Shown here in pieces: positions 1-13,139 of a stretch of DNA of 64,000 nt; the first letter of the stretch is position 1; each line of letters opens with the position of its first letter. The stretch is from positions 531,090 through 595,089 of the forward strand of contig QVRM01002014.1 of assembly GCA_003439945.1 (NCBI GenBank), written 5' to 3'. The stretch comes from Dermanyssus gallinae (lineage: Eukaryota; Arthropoda; Arachnida; Mesostigmata; Dermanyssidae). The notes beneath the pieces were generated by a model. The model was given only the letters and a program-made list of their open reading frames with translations. It was not told the DNA's origin and did not search any database. The position numbers and the translations under genes are program-made.

Positions 1-392
1 TACGTTAGGTTTCAGAAGCGTACATACAAAAGTGTAACACAGTATACCGATGTTATTAGTAGGTACATAAAACCTAGCTTTAGACAAACGTCTAGTTTAT
101 AGTTCACTGTGCCTCATAATGGACGTAGCATAGTAATCTCACAACAGTCAGGTTTTAGCCAACAGCCAATGTAGCACAAAATAAAAGACGCCTAAATATC
201 TCGATGGAGCAATAGATTCACGCATTCGAGATGCTTTTCCTCAAACTACAAGCAGGTCTTTATAACAAAACCACCATAAATAAGATACGGCAGCGGCGGG
301 GCGAAGCCGTCTTGCGCCGACAACGCCCTATTTAAAGTTTTTTTGTTAGCAAAATAACTAATACGTATATAACACGCATGTTTCTCTGGCAG

Positions 393-677
393 GTGTCGTA
401 CAGCTCGATCAACGATCATATGTTCAGCTTGCTGCGTATCACGAGCTACGAGTGTCGGGTGAAGTTCGTCTGCGAGGCTTCGCGCCTCGTGATGCTCAAC
501 AACGACGCACTCGCCTCGATCCTTCGATTCGCGTCGGCGGCTCTCGTGCGCTTCGACGGCGACTATGTGAGCGGCGCCCTCGAAGGCCTAACCGGGTCCG
601 ACTGTCAACAAGTCTACGCCACCTGTCCCTACTCGCCGCTGGAGAACACGTTTCCGTTCTTACTCGAATCCAGATAG
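393..677 (+). CDS. Terminal coding exon of an unrecognised gene
   Basis: A phase-0 exon follows a good acceptor (TTTCTCTGGCAG ending at 392) and runs open for 94 codons to a TAG. The peptide contains four cysteines in the contexts ECRVKF, FVCEAS, SDCQQVY and ATCPY, and is otherwise a mixed, mostly helical-looking sequence. The GC-rich third positions (CTC, GTG, CGC) differ sharply from the AT-rich flanks, which is typical of a real exon here. The cysteine spacing suggests a secreted or extracellular domain, but I do not recognise the family. The rest of the gene would lie left of the window. The sequence after the stop is CAA-rich and looks like 3' UTR. Confidence 0.6.
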   Translation: MSYSSINDHMFSLLRITSYECRVKFVCEASRLVMLNNDALASILRFASAALVRFDGDYVSGALEGLTGSDCQQVYATCPYSPLENTFPFLLESR

Positions 678-1200
678 ACCACAAGCATGCATGCAGACCG
701 TATGCAGCGCTAGCCTTAACTCGATTCTCCAGGTGAATTAAATACAATCACAACAGCAAAGCCTACAACACGTACAAGAACGATAGCAGCAACAACAGCA
801 CAACAGCAACAGCAATACCAACACCAACAACAACAGGAGAAAAGAAGGAACAACGGAATAGCAATACATATAAACCAGCAATAGCAACAAGAGCAACAAC
901 TGTAGCAACACAAAGCAACAGTTGTTGAATCACAACAGCAACGCTAACAATACCCCCACGCCCGCCATCAATCACCTATCAACAACGACAACCGGCTTTC
1001 CTACCATAGATAGATAGATAGATGGATACCTACCTTAGCCATCACAAACAGGCCAAATACGACTAATGTGTTCGTCACTATTGTGTGATGCCAAATACGA
1101 TTGCATTGATATTGTGTGATACCATAGGTGATGGCACTATGTCGGCCAAGAACAAAGTAAGTAAATAATAACTAAACAAATAAATAAATAAGCTGGCCCA
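678..1200 (+). other. Probable 3' UTR with CAA/CAG-rich tract
   Basis: After the stop at 677 the DNA is rich in CAA and CAG triplets (about 745-960), followed by GATA repeats near 1,009 and an AATAAATAAATA stretch near 1,175 that could supply a polyadenylation signal. Small open frames on both strands here are by-products of the triplet repeats. Confidence 0.4.
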
Positions 1201-2390
1201 CATGATATCATCAATCGTTCAGTTGGTCGAGCACAGGTACATACAAATGTCGAACCACTTACCGTCAAAAAAAAGCCCGCACGTTCAATGTCAGTATTTA
1301 CGGCAACCCTGTTCTTGTAGTCTCGTAGTAGCTCCAGATAGATAATGGAATACTAGCAAGAACCATCACGATTGTGATTCTTGTTACTCCGGTCACTATA
1401 ATGCTATGATTACTGTTGTACTAATGCTCGCACGCTACAATAGAGTGATTATTGTAAACATAGGGCTAATGTTGTATTGTAATAAATATATTGTATCACT
1501 ATTGCACAAAGTTTAAGTTGTAACTATTCCTAGCATAACAGGTGCTTACATACAACAGTCGAGGATGATGGCCTCATTGTTGTGTGTGTTAATTGAGGCT
1601 ATTATATATTGTTATTATTATTGCTTATTATTATTAATGTCTATGGTGGCTGGCTAGTATCCTTATAGTTGCTATATAGAGCAGTAGTCGTTGTTGTTTC
1701 ACCAGTAGCCGTACCAATAGAAGCGCCCCTTCTATGAAAGCACCTCTGATTGGGGTAGCCGGCCTCTGCCTTCATCAAATCATCACACAAAGGAAGTGTC
1801 CTCCACTCCCACAGTTGGTACGGCCCACGACTTCACCCAGCAAAGATAAAAATAAATCATACATAATAATGGCTTTGTGTTAGTGGCTCTGGTTGCATAG
1901 ATGTCATCCTCAGCAACAAACTTTTTTAGTTCTTGAACGGTTGGTATAATACCCGAAGCACTTTAAATTAAGAACTACCTCCCTTATACGGCTCGTCGTT
2001 TTAGCACAGCAGGCCTCTTGATCGCAGTCGGGAGAAAATGTGAATGTTACCGTCCACTAATGCAGATTTTACGGAACAACTGAAGGCGGACGACACACGT
2101 CATATTCCGGCAGACCACCGTAGTAACGTGACATGCTTGTCATTTGTATCATGAAAATTGTGCGCGTTTGCACCCTGAATAAAGTATACGCTTATAAAGA
2201 GGGTCAACATTTTATTAGGCAAGCAAACATCGTGGTAATCCTGCTCATCTTCTGAAATAAACAGGAGTTCACTGGCTTTCAGGAAAGTATGCCGCTCTTG
2301 AGCAAATAACGCCTGATTTGACTCCAGAACAAAGACATCGGGGGACATCGGGGGGCATATGTAATTTTATAGAAATAGCTCACATATGCC
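1201..2390. other. Non-coding, nothing recognised
   Basis: AT-rich sequence with scattered TTATTA repeats. No exon-like open frame, RNA gene or identifiable transposon fragment was seen. Confidence 0.4.
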
Positions 2391-2394
2391 CCGA

Positions 2395-4480
2395 TCACGG
2401 CCCCCTCCGTCGGCCTCTTTTTTGTTCAAAGATCTTGGGAGTATAATTCAGTCTCTTCTCCGAAGGTCTTGAAATGTTGGTCAGGAGTCGTAAGGACATG
2501 CAAACTCGCACTGAAAAACGCAGCTCTCCTCCACTCGGACATTGATCGCCATGAACTCGAGTACATGCTGCCACTCGGGGAGCCCTTCGTGAACTGCATA
2601 CTAAGATAAATCTCGACATTCTAGTAGCTCAGGTAAAAAATGACATTAAGGCTACCTCAGAAGAGCTCGGTAAGGTGAGAGAGAAACTTCAACGCCACAG
2701 GTATGGAGGCCGATTCAAATTAGGAAAAAGCCTTATTAGACTATGTAGCTCCCGTATCCCCTCAGTTTCTCGCGCTGACCGTCAGGGATTTAGATGGGTG
2801 AACATATCTGGGAGAAATGATGAGCGTTCTTACCGAAAGACCCTGAAAGCTCCCGAAAGCACCGGTTAAGCCCCTTAGAAATTTTAGGTGCGTTCAAGGT
2901 CAACCGTGATGGAAGAACGCCTCTCTATATTGCAAGTCTCCCGCTAGCTACCACACGGCTCGAATGCCCCGGTTTCATCAAGGCTAAGTGGCCTCTGTGC
3001 GCGCCTGATGAGCCTGTGAACGTCACCAGGTGTTCTAAATGCCAGAGCTTTATACGCGCAGCTGCGTCTTCTCGGCTAACTGCACAGCACAGACGCCATG
3101 CTTGCGGGTCATGTCTCAAAGAAGTGTATCTCTTTATTGGAATGCGACTTGGGATTGCAAGGTCGACGGCCGAGGTTGAGCTACATCTACACTATACCCT
3201 GTCTTACATCAAAAGTTAAGCCTCTCCATAAATTCCATCGTAAAATCACTCAGCATGGTGGGGCAAGTGATCACAGTCACTGACTGCGAACCCCGCGAAA
3301 AGTTCCCCACCATTATCGGAGAGGAGGCTAAGAAGCTGGTCGTGCACCTACGGCCCTGACGTCCCCTTGGAGTGGACTCTATAAAAGCAGTACAGATGTT
3401 TTGAAAAACCGCCGGGCCAGCTTCCAATGTATGAATATGCATGTTCTGACTTTGAAGGTATCCTGTGGCTCGAAAAACAGCCTGCCTTACCTCGATTCCA
3501 AAACTCCGTAAACTGAGGATCGACTAATCAGCATCCATGGGATCACTCAATGAATTCAGCCATCAAAATGGTGCCTGAGGCGACTGAATGACAAATGCAA
3601 AAAACGCGCCCCAAGATATCAGCTGAGATATTCCACTGGATACTAAAAACGCATTCAGCACGCTGTCCGGAAGCGCAGTCCAGTTTTCGGGCTGCCTACG
3701 GTGAAATACCTAAGCGTCACAAAAGACAAGGGTCTAACGGAGATCTCATACAAGCGCAACGCTTCTGTCAAAGCAACGCACTGCTAAACAAGGCGCCTGC
3801 CGTGTACCCAAAAGCAATCGAATTTCCGCAGATAACTATTCACCGCTTGCCGTGGACGGCATCATATTATATATACTTTCTGGCATGCGACGCGACGGTA
3901 GTCAAACGTCTTTTAGAGAGTCTCAGAAATCAATCTGCTCCAATATAGCTCGCGTCAACTGTACAGTGGCGACGGCGATCATTCAGGTCCTAGTCCGATA
4001 TATACCATGCATCCTGCTAAATTTGCAATGATTACCGGAAGAATTCCGCGATGGACCTTCTGACCCACTGGAAAGGTCTGTGGACAATCTAACCGGGTCA
4101 AAAAGCTTTGAACTAAAAATATAATTCTAGCCCTCAAGGTATCTAATGACGGTATGGTTCTGATTTTCCCGCTATCGCAGATGCCCGCTGGTCGTCGCAC
4201 TTTCCATGAGTACAGACACCGCATCGCCTGAGCGGACTCAAACCGTCTTATGTGCAGATCAGAGAAGCAGGATGATGTCCAGCGTACCTTTAAGATACGC
4301 TCTTTCAGGACAATAGTCTACGGCTGCTGGGACAATTTCTGTTTCTGCAAGTCTTTATGACCTGTACCTCTCTAATCTCTCACATTCTTAAAATTACCCT
4401 TGTATAAGTACATTGGATTTTGTTTGACTAAGTATTTGACTGCTACCTACAAAGGTGAATAAATGAAATTGATTGACATT
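2395..4480 (+). pseudogene. Relic of a retroelement ORF1 (gag-like) with degenerate zinc knuckle
   Basis: The + strand carries broken reading frames resembling the ORF1 of a non-LTR retrotransposon. Around 2,590-2,690 there is a charged, probably coiled-coil stretch in fragments. At about 3,020-3,110 the peptide VTRCSKCQSF is followed by a region where the expected His and Cys of a CCHC knuckle are replaced (Arg and Ser), and then CGSC, the start of a second knuckle. Stops and frameshifts interrupt it throughout. A tail-like GTGAATAAATGAAATTGATTGAC occurs near 4,455-4,480. No reverse transcriptase is recognisable, so an ORF2 must be deleted if this was a LINE. An LTR-element gag is an alternative. 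Confidence 0.4.
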
Positions 4481-7400
4481 CTTAAATCCGCTAGTTGGAA
4501 GCAAATTCAAGAGTTCGCCCTTCACACTATACAACATAATGGTGTTTTTTAAGCTACTTAATCAGCTTATTTCTCCGTCAGTCTAGCCTAGTAAACAAAT
4601 TTGTAATTTAGAGCTAACTGGCAACATAATAATAATTCAGGGACATTTTTTTGAAGGGACGCCAACAGCGTTTGCGATGACTACCTAACAAAAATCAAGG
4701 TGTGCATAATTGCATTTCCCTTTCTCTGAAAACTACAACTACTATTGTAGTAGAGACCCAGCGCTAGCCAAATCTGAGCGGCGACAAGGTTTGGCAAATA
4801 GGGGCAGTGCTTCTCACTAAAAAGACAAACTTTTATTAACCATGGAACTACCATTGATTAACCAGAAATAAGAAAAAAAGGAATATAATAAACAGAAAAT
4901 AATAAAATAAGTAAAAAACTGAATTTAAAATTAAAGTATTTTTTAATTTTATATACGTTATGTGTTGGTTGAATTATTTCGATTCGATCTGGTTCAATTA
5001 AACACTACTAGTTAAATGTAGCTTTCGGTTAGGGCGACGTTTTGGGGTCTCTCAAAAATGTACGATTGAAACAAAATCAGAAGTACGACGCCGCAGTAAT
5101 AGTTAACATACGTTGATGACGTGTACAACACCGATATCCGCAGATTAAGTAATAACAACAACGTCATTTGCGCCAGTGTTGCAATCATTCCCAAGCCTAT
5201 ATCGCTAATGCAATTATTATACCCAAAAAGGTGCCCTTTTATCTGTCATTCAAACTAGGATTCAAATCAAGCCGAATCGAATATTCACCAGTAGCAAAGT
5301 GTACAAACGCACTTGGTCTGCCTAGGGTTTGATTAGCATTCAACAACTGGTTTGTCTGGGCTTTTTTTGGCACCCTAGACAATCAATATTCTAAAAATAT
5401 AGCCGCAATGAGTGACACAGCCTTTAAAAAAATCACGAATAACTTGTCTTTGCCTGGCTAATGCTAGGAATAGCAACGACAATAACGTAACATACGTCCC
5501 CTGATGCGTAGACAATTTGTCCAACGCTTTGAATCTAAAGTTAAAAACTTTGCACGTTGGTAGACGCACCGATCACAATGTTTCAGCCTGGTAGGTTGGT
5601 CTGCTAATCCATGCTAAGGTTCCACATTTGAAAAATATCCGTGCTTATCCGACTATATATATATATATATATAGTCGTATAAGCACTCATATAATTGTCG
5701 TGTGTATTTTCAATTTATTGTGAATTGTATGTGTGATTGCGAGGAAGATATCGCTGTTTTCCTGTTAGTACTACACCCTAAACAGGTTATATCGTCTACC
5801 TATTTGTATCTTTCTTATCCTCCGATTAACCAAGAGTTTGGTCATTTCACAGACGACGGTCTTAAATTCGGTCTTTATTAGACGTACCTATTTATCTCAT
5901 TTTATTTATTGCATTCCTACAACACGCGCCCCTAGAATGACATCTGTGACTTGGGCTCAAAAACTTGTCACTATAATGCCCTACAATATAAGAATGAGAA
6001 ACTAAGCTTATGCTAGACGTATAAACCTAAAATCAACAAAAAACGCAATAAAGACAGATGATGAAAAAAATTGCCTCATATATAATTCAAACTTGGAGAG
6101 CATGCATCAGGTCCAATCTAAATATATGTTGCCTTCAGAGTAATAAAAAATTCCATAAAAATAGGTCATGATATCTCAACATCGGATCGTGTAAAAAATC
6201 CAGCACGAAGCTGTATAAAGTCGGAGAGGTGTTGCATTGGTAAACGAATGCATATACAAAAGTGGGACTTTAAAGGTCCGAAAGCTTCAAACACTTCTAG
6301 AAACCACTGGAAGTAGTCGTGTGATCAAATTACGTCGGGGTGCCAGCCCATCCAGAATTGAGTAGAATCCTATGATAGTAATAGCTTAGCCTAGAATAGT
6401 TAGTAACAAGTACGCCAATAAATGTATCAAAGGCGAGGTGGTTAGCTCCAGTTTAAAGCCACAACTTAAGTGCAAGGTCCAAGCGAACCGTTAATGGCCA
6501 GAAGCTATCTAAAAGCTATATCTGAAAAGAAAGATTCGATAGGAGGCGCAAGGTCGCTTGCGTAAGTCGTTGAATACGTTTGATTGCAACCATTGTCATT
6601 TCATGGCGAAAACGCCTGTAGCAGCCGTCGGATTGCGACCTCCAACCGGACAACTGAAATGTGGGGAGAGAGAAAGCAATACTTCTATTGAAACCGATTT
6701 GAAGTTAATGCGTGTGGCACGTCATCAGAATAGTTAGTAAAGAGGAACTGTATTACTACCGGCAAACTCAATCGCAGTAAGAGGTCAGGATATGTAGTGG
6801 AATGTAGAAACAAATGGATGCGAAGTTGTTGGCAAAGATATAACGCGATAGAGTTCGATGTTCGATACGATCTGTTTGCGGGCAAATGCAGCCCGGGTAA
6901 ACTACTCTGCTTTTCGAATGGGATAGCTAGGTTTGCCTTGCTGATGATATGCTTTATATGGTAAGAAATTTAAGCAGGCAAGAACATAAAGTTATACATA
7001 TGAAAATATCTATAATACTTATTAAATAATCAGTAAATATATTATGTTGAAATATCTACAGTGTATCATAGGTGTAGTCACGTCCACCTAGGACCCAATC
7101 GTCAAGTCAATCATATATAGAACGTAATGATACGGTAGACCCACCCTGAACTTGGAACCTCTATTTGAATTGCGCGCCTAACTACATTGAAGCCTCTTGC
7201 GTGGTCCAGCCGTATTCGCGCGGTAGACAGCGTACGTGGGTGATGCGCGGGCTGCTTATATCGTACTTTCTCCAAGGATCCGACAAAACAACAACTGCTC
7301 CAGCAAACCAGCGAGAAACGTTTCTAAATTCCGGTTTTCTGTTAAATATTAGCGGGGAATTAATAGTGTTCTCAACAAGAGGAAAACGAAGGCAAAAAGA

Positions 7401-7800
7401 CCGCCCCCATGACGAGGACGAGCATAATTCAGATCATGATAAAAATATAATATACATACATAAAACTCGTCTTTATCCGCGAGGAGAGATGAAGCGACAA
7501 AACCAATAGCCGAGCATTCAACGAGTGGCGTTCTGCTGAGCGCCGGACTGGGTCCCGACTCTGCACGAACTTTGTTTGATCAGAACAAGCAGACGATCGA
7601 AGTCCAGATGTTGAAGCATCCGCGCGCGCTTTCGGGCTATGACGCCCTCTCTGTGAGTTTGTCTGAGAGAGAAGGAAGGCTAACTTGATTTCCGTCTTCT
7701 CTGCCTTGAACGCCCCGTTTCTCTATACCTACTCTTCCTGTTTCTCTCCCATTCGGCCTTAAGCAAAGCTAAATATTGCTGAATATTTCTCGGTCTCGAG
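4481..7800. other. Non-coding, nothing recognised apart from a TA-core hairpin
   Basis: AT-rich sequence without recognisable exons. Open frames on either strand are short and show no coding bias. The one structured item is the TA-core inverted repeat near 5,641. Confidence 0.35.
5641..5687. repeat. Inverted repeat with (TA)n core
   Basis: GTGCTTATCCGACTATA is followed by a run of TA and then by the near-exact reverse complement TATAGTCGTATAAGCAC, with a single mismatch. The whole can fold into one hairpin. This may be a very short MITE, or a palindrome in which TA slippage expanded the centre. Confidence 0.7.
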
Positions 7801-7844
7801 TGTCGATTGATGAATTGAAATGTATTAGTCTGTCGAGTACTCGA

Positions 7845-8077
7845 CACTATATATATATATATATATATATATCAAGTCAAGTCAAAAGCACCTTTATTCA
7901 AACGACATATATGCCTAAGTATACATTGTTTGTAACAAAATATTTAACATATGAATATAATGCGAACATACATCAGGTCTGTCGCGACTTCGCAGACTTC
8001 GTGGAACTCTCCACGAGAATGTGTTGTTTACCTTCACTGAGCGCGCAACTTCCAGTGATCTGACATTCACTCCACTT

Positions 8078-8112
<35 letters not shown>
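7845..8112. repeat. Two (TA)n microsatellites
   Basis: Pure TA runs occur at about 7,848-7,873 and 8,082-8,110, separated by unique sequence. They have no coding meaning; the Tyr-Ile open frames through them are translation artefacts. Confidence 0.9.
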
Positions 8113-8113
<1 letters not shown>

Positions 8114-8269
8114 CTGTGTGAGCCCACCTTTATCGAATGTCGTCTGATGATTTGCAGTACATGCTGGATATATGTGGTGTGATATTAAGGGCTGTAAAGG
8201 GTTGTAGATGAGCGGCGTCCAGTCGAAGGGAGGAGATGGTGGAATGGATGATAGATACACTCCTGAGGT

Positions 8270-11200
8270 CGTCAACTGTCTGCTGTTGTGGCTGGCTGGC
8301 TGTCTGGTTGTCTGGCTGTCTGTCGAATTCCATAGCCGCCGATCTGCGCCTGTCTGGTATTCTGGCTTTGTTATTGTTAATGTTATTGTTGTTGTCGACT
8401 ACGCGATCCAAACAAAATGATGATGATGATGATTTCGGCGGTCTACTGCTATTGCTGCTGCTGCTGCTGCGGCGGGTGGAGGTGATGGTGATGGTGGTGG
8501 CGATTTCGTGGGGCGTCTTGTGGGTGTATCGAATAGGCTGTTGTTGTTGTTGTTGTTGTTACTGTTGATGATCTTATGTTAGTGGTCGATTGGTGGGTAG
8601 AATCTCCTGCAGCTGCAGCAAGAGAGAGCGGTGCTTGTTGTTATTGTGATTCAGTGGTGGTAGTAGTAGCGGCGACTATATGCGGCTCATCACGATGAGT
8701 GAAATTGTCAACAACAACGACGACAAATGAATGAATGTGGTTGTTTGTGGTTGTTGTGATTGATGCTGTGGTTGGTGTTGTTGTTGTAGTATATGTTATG
8801 TGGAGTCGTCGTTGAAGTTGTTTGAGGTGTTGTGTTGTCGTGAGCTGGTGAGTCGCTTATACGTCGTCGTTGTTTTTCGTATATAGTTTGTGAATTATGT
8901 CGACGAGGATGTTTTGTGTTGTTACCAGCAGCAGCAGCAACAGCTTCAGTCGTTGCTTCTGTTGTCGTGGTCGTTTGTGGTGTTGATGATATTGTAGTTC
9001 TTCTTCTCATACGAAACAGCGGTTTTGTTGTTCATGGTAATAAGAATTCCGCATAGTCTGCCACTGTTTCGTTTCTGCTGCTTGCAACTTACTAGCTGCA
9101 GTAAAATACAATCGAGGTAGGAAGTTAGGCTGGACGCTACACGATAGAAACTACAGCTACGAGACTTGGACGAACGAAGTTACGCTATGATGTTGACAAT
9201 GATGATGTGATGATTATGACGATGATGCGTACGAAGTGTAATGGTTAAGCACACAGACCTATTGTCGGCAATTCGGCAGAGTCGACACAGTCGAATCGAG
9301 TGTTATTGTTACTGTTGTTGCTTTTTTGTTGTTGTTCTGGGGGGTGTTTGCGCGTTGTTTGCAAAAAGTGCGTGCGGTTGCTGAATTCGATTGTTGTTTT
9401 GTTCTCTGTTGTTATTGTTGTTGTTGTTTCGTTCTGTTGTGTGTATCGTCGAAACAATTGAGGCGCGTTAGGCGATTTGGTCATGCCGTTTTGAGTGGTA
9501 ATGCCGCCGCTTTTGTTGGTCATCTTGGGTGTCAATCTTGTCGTTTGTTGGAGCGATGATGATGATGATGATGATATCAAGTGAATAGCAAACATAATTC
9601 TTCTCAATTAACATCATTTTCAGCGCTATATGAAAAATAGTATATGACTAAGTGCGTTTGTCTTTGTTGTTGTTGTTGTTGTTGTTGTTGTCGCAACAGG
9701 AGGCTGCAACCCGTGGCAAAAGTTGTGCTGAGCGAGTTTCTCGCACATTCGAAATTTTGTTCTCTGTTGTTCTACAGAGCACAGACAGACAGGCCGAAAT
9801 TTCAAGATCATCACCCACCGCATCGGCGACGTTGAAAATTGATTGTGATGTGTCTTCAACGCATTTTCGTCAACAAGGATACAGAGCCCTCACTGAAGTT
9901 GTTAGTCCCCTCACGAGTCGACGACGACCACGACGACGAGGCGAGCTACGGTGTCGTACCGATCTGCCGATCCATGTTCGCGCGTATTGCGTATTACTGA
10001 TCAACACTTAACCGAGCCGTGCGTTAAATGACTTACCATCCCTCTGAACGAAGTATCTTTGCTGAAGTTATTGACGTTAAGTTGAGTGAAGAGGCGATCA
10101 TCATTGGCGGCAGCGCAGCGTTCTCTGCTGCTTGATGAACCCGGACGTCGCCGGCTGCTTCTGCGGCTGCAGGACGATTTCATCGGCGGGAACCTATAGG
10201 ATTGGAATACCAGTAGAGCCACGATTTGTCCTAGTGCTGTCGGACGATGACGAGGTGACGAGGTGCGACATAATGATGGTAAAGATTCATCATAATTCAT
10301 GTCACCTGGTGTCATAATACTGCCTCGGTGTTGATGATTGAGTATAAACTATGACATACCGCTTTAAGCGGGCTGCCTGTGGCTGTTGAGCTTGCTTCGG
10401 AGGTGCGTGTTAATCGTTAATGTCTCGAACGAGTTCCCCTTGGTGAGGATCTGCAAGTTGAACTGCGACAAATCGAAACTTCAAGAAGCAACTACAACAA
10501 CAACTACAACAACAACAGTAACAATTGGTGCTCATATCCGTGGCCCGTCAGGCCTTTGATCCTGCATTGTACTAATGTAAAGAATTGTGCTAATGGTGGT
10601 GGTGATGATGATTTAGACTGGAACAATCATCTCGTGTTGTTGTTTGTTTGCATCGATGGACTCGATGGCTGGAGTATCGTCAATTCGAGCGCCATAGCGA
10701 AATATCAACGGTGCCGGCAGAGGTGGTGATGGTGGTGGCGGCGGCGGGAACGACAGTGTTATGTTTCGTGATCGCCACGTTGAGTGGCGAGTTGTATCGT
10801 GGTGGTCTCGTGGGTTTTCGATATCATAAATAACGACATGGTGCGTGGAACATGCCGTCGTCTCTGCTCTCGTGGCGTAACGACACCAGCTGTGTTGTTG
10901 TTATCATTGTTGTCAGTATTGTTACCTTAGTACCGTATTAGTCAAATCGAACTGCCGTCGAATGAATGCCGCAGCAGACTAGAGCCGTGAGTGGTCTCTG
11001 CAAACGTTCTTCTTCGTCAGCATTAGCAGCATCAGAAGCCTGCGCGCTATTTTTGTGTTTGCGATGTTGTTGTGGTTGTTGTTGTCGTGCTCTGGGCATC
11101 GATTCGACGTACCCGTCATCACCTGTGAACCGATATTGTCCGACGTACATCGAGACTCATACGAAACACACGGACGACAGCCGCTTACATACACAGCAGA

Positions 11201-11340
11201 CGTATATGTGTCCAGCTGGGGCTGCGGCGTGTAACGCATACGCGGTAACGTCGTCGCCTCACGGAGACGAAACCGACCACGGTGGTGTTGTGGTTGTTGG
11301 TGTTGCTCGTGATGTAAGAGGAAGAAAAATCGCTGCGGTC
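8270..11340. other. GTT/GTC triplet-rich region (CAA-rich on the minus strand)
   Basis: For about 3 kb the + strand is enriched in GTT, GTC, GAT and TTG triplets, including a (GTT)n run near 9,668-9,692. Open frames here encode Cys/Leu/Val runs on + and Asn/Thr/Gln runs on -, which is what the triplets themselves dictate. Such DNA in arthropods often belongs to 5' UTRs or introns near promoters. A minus-strand transcript with a CAA-rich leader is conceivable, but I see no conserved protein and no convincing splice set. Confidence 0.4.
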
Positions 11341-11375
11341 GATCGGCGACCTTTACTACCGCCGACGCTGAGAAG

Positions 11376-11673
11376 ATGTCAGCCAGCGTCGTTGAACGAT
11401 GCCCCACCGGCGGGGGTGCTGCTGCAGCTGGCACAACGCCCGTGCCCCCGGTGGGGGCCGCGGCCCCACCTTCCCTATCTCTTCTGCCGCCACAGCCGCC
11501 TATGGCGGCCCCCGGAGACACAGGCAGCGGTCGGGACAATCGTGGTGACCACGGGCTGCGGAAACTGGCGCCACTTCGCCGCCTGTCGCGCTCACCGCCC
11601 TGCGCGAATCTCCAGCCCGCCAGAAGCCCGCGGCTGGGGCCCGTCGAGAAGGAGAACGCAAGGAATCGAATGG
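11376..11673 (+). CDS. Candidate first coding exon, Ala/Pro-rich (possibly of the USF3-like gene)
   Basis: An ATG in good context (GAGAAGATGTCAGCC), with an in-frame stop 64 bases upstream, opens a GC-rich frame of 99 codons that reaches a strong donor, ATGG|GTAAGC. The predicted peptide begins MSASVVERCPTGGG, is rich in Ala, Pro and Gly, and ends in basic and acidic residues. It looks like a disordered transcription-factor N-terminus and lies on the same strand upstream of the bHLH exons. The objection is phase: it ends in phase 1, whereas the best acceptor of the bHLH exon (18,197) needs phase 2. An unplaced intermediate exon would be required. Overlapping frames in this GC-rich patch are also open, so coding status is uncertain. 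Confidence 0.3.
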
Positions 11674-11723
11674 GTAAGCATTCTACAATACACTCATAAT
11701 CAGTAATACCAGCAATACGAAGC

Positions 11724-11805
<82 letters not shown>

Positions 11806-11806
11806 C
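11724..11806. repeat. (TA)n microsatellite with CATA interruptions
   Basis: About 80 bp of alternating TA broken by a few ATAC and TTA steps. It sits about 50 bp after the donor of the candidate exon at 11,376. Confidence 0.9.
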
Positions 11807-11879
11807 ATACATATATACTATATATCAAATATATATACATATATAATATAGAGGCGAGCACTGCCGAGTGTGCAAACGT

Positions 11880-12830
11880 ATTGTAAATGATTAATAAATC
11901 ATCACAATATTTTCTATACATACATATAACCCACAATATTAAATATATTAGGCGACAAAGACGTGTTTGTTTCTATAGTGAATTGTATATGTTGACTCTT
12001 CATCATCATACGTGATGGTAATGTCTATCAATTTATTCACGACTCTATTCAATGTTTGAAGCTTTTATGGTTGACAAAGAACTGATAATACGAAACAAAG
12101 TAATTTGCTTCCGTTCCGTTTTGGTGTATTGTTCGCTCGCTACACAATTAAGTTGTCGTGCAATATGTGTGGGCTATGGCATAACGGCTAGCCTTGATGC
12201 AATACATACAGGGTCTGCCTCAGCGACCATGTTACGCACGTATCATACCGCCTGCTTAAGTACTAGTGGTCGCTTGTTAATATTTTCACCTTCGGATATA
12301 ACTGACGGTAGCGATAAAAGTCTAAGCATTCGGCAAGCTTGCGACAAGAAAAATATATGTTGTCGCAGCAACTGGGGCGGCTACCCATTACACTCTCAAA
12401 TAGTGCTATGCCTATTTGGACACCTCCTCGACATTCTCATATTCGAGAATAAGTACGCGACGTGTTATGAAACACAAGGGAATCATCGATTATTTTCCTG
12501 ATGACTCTCTTACTAATGACGGTAACAAAAAATATTATCGCATATCGCAGCGACAGCAGTCATGATCTGTTTTTCTTTAATATATAATACGGTTAACCAT
12601 ATTCTGCCAATCGTGACCAAAATTTGCTTTTTACGGTATGGCATACACAAAATAGACGATTTTTCTACTCCGTAAGTCATTGTAATCAAATTGGCTTGAT
12701 TTCCTTCAACTTATTGCCACGTTCTCTAGGCAGCGTTTAGTCTTAATCTTCGCTGAGATGTCCATTTTTTAGTGGGAGCGTTCTGTCAAGGGAAATATCT
12801 CAAATGACAACACTATTGATGTCCCGCATA
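11880..12830. other. Unique non-coding sequence with one 149-codon open frame
   Basis: An open frame at 12,052-12,501 (+) is long by local standards, but its AT-rich codon use matches the background and the peptide has no recognised domain. A frame of this length is about what chance would give once or so in a window of this size and composition. I do not call it a gene. Confidence 0.3.
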
Positions 12831-12849
12831 TATTTATATATATAAATAT

Positions 12850-12901
<52 letters not shown>
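12828..12901. repeat. (TA)n microsatellite
   Basis: About 70 bp of nearly pure TA, with two AAATA/TTATA interruptions on the left side. Confidence 0.9.
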
Positions 12902-12904
<3 letters not shown>

Positions 12905-13139
12905 TGATAGCGATAGTCACTTTTGCTCCTAGTATTCTTGTTGTTATTTGCATGACAGTGTCATTGTCGTTAGTGTATCATCGTTGCTGTAGCTATTTTC
13001 ATCATTTGTTATGGTTACGTAGTTGCGTTCGCTGTCCTTAAGTCGTCGGTGATACGTGATACGTTGATCTTGTGGTCGCCGTGGTTTTCGCTGGCGTGTC
13101 GACGCAACAATATCGATTTTCGTCTCCACCTTCATAATT

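Noticed and set aside
8236..9010. Open frames with Leu/Val runs (+) or Thr/Asn runs (-)
   Set aside because: Dictated by GTT/CAA triplet repeats; no conserved residues.
10979..11539. 186-codon minus-strand frame opposite the candidate exon
   Set aside because: Its ends lie in triplet-repeat DNA and it has no recognisable domain; the + frame has a better start and donor, though neither is certain.
12052..12501. 149-codon open frame on +
   Set aside because: Background codon use, no domain and no splice context; about one such frame is expected by chance in a window this long.
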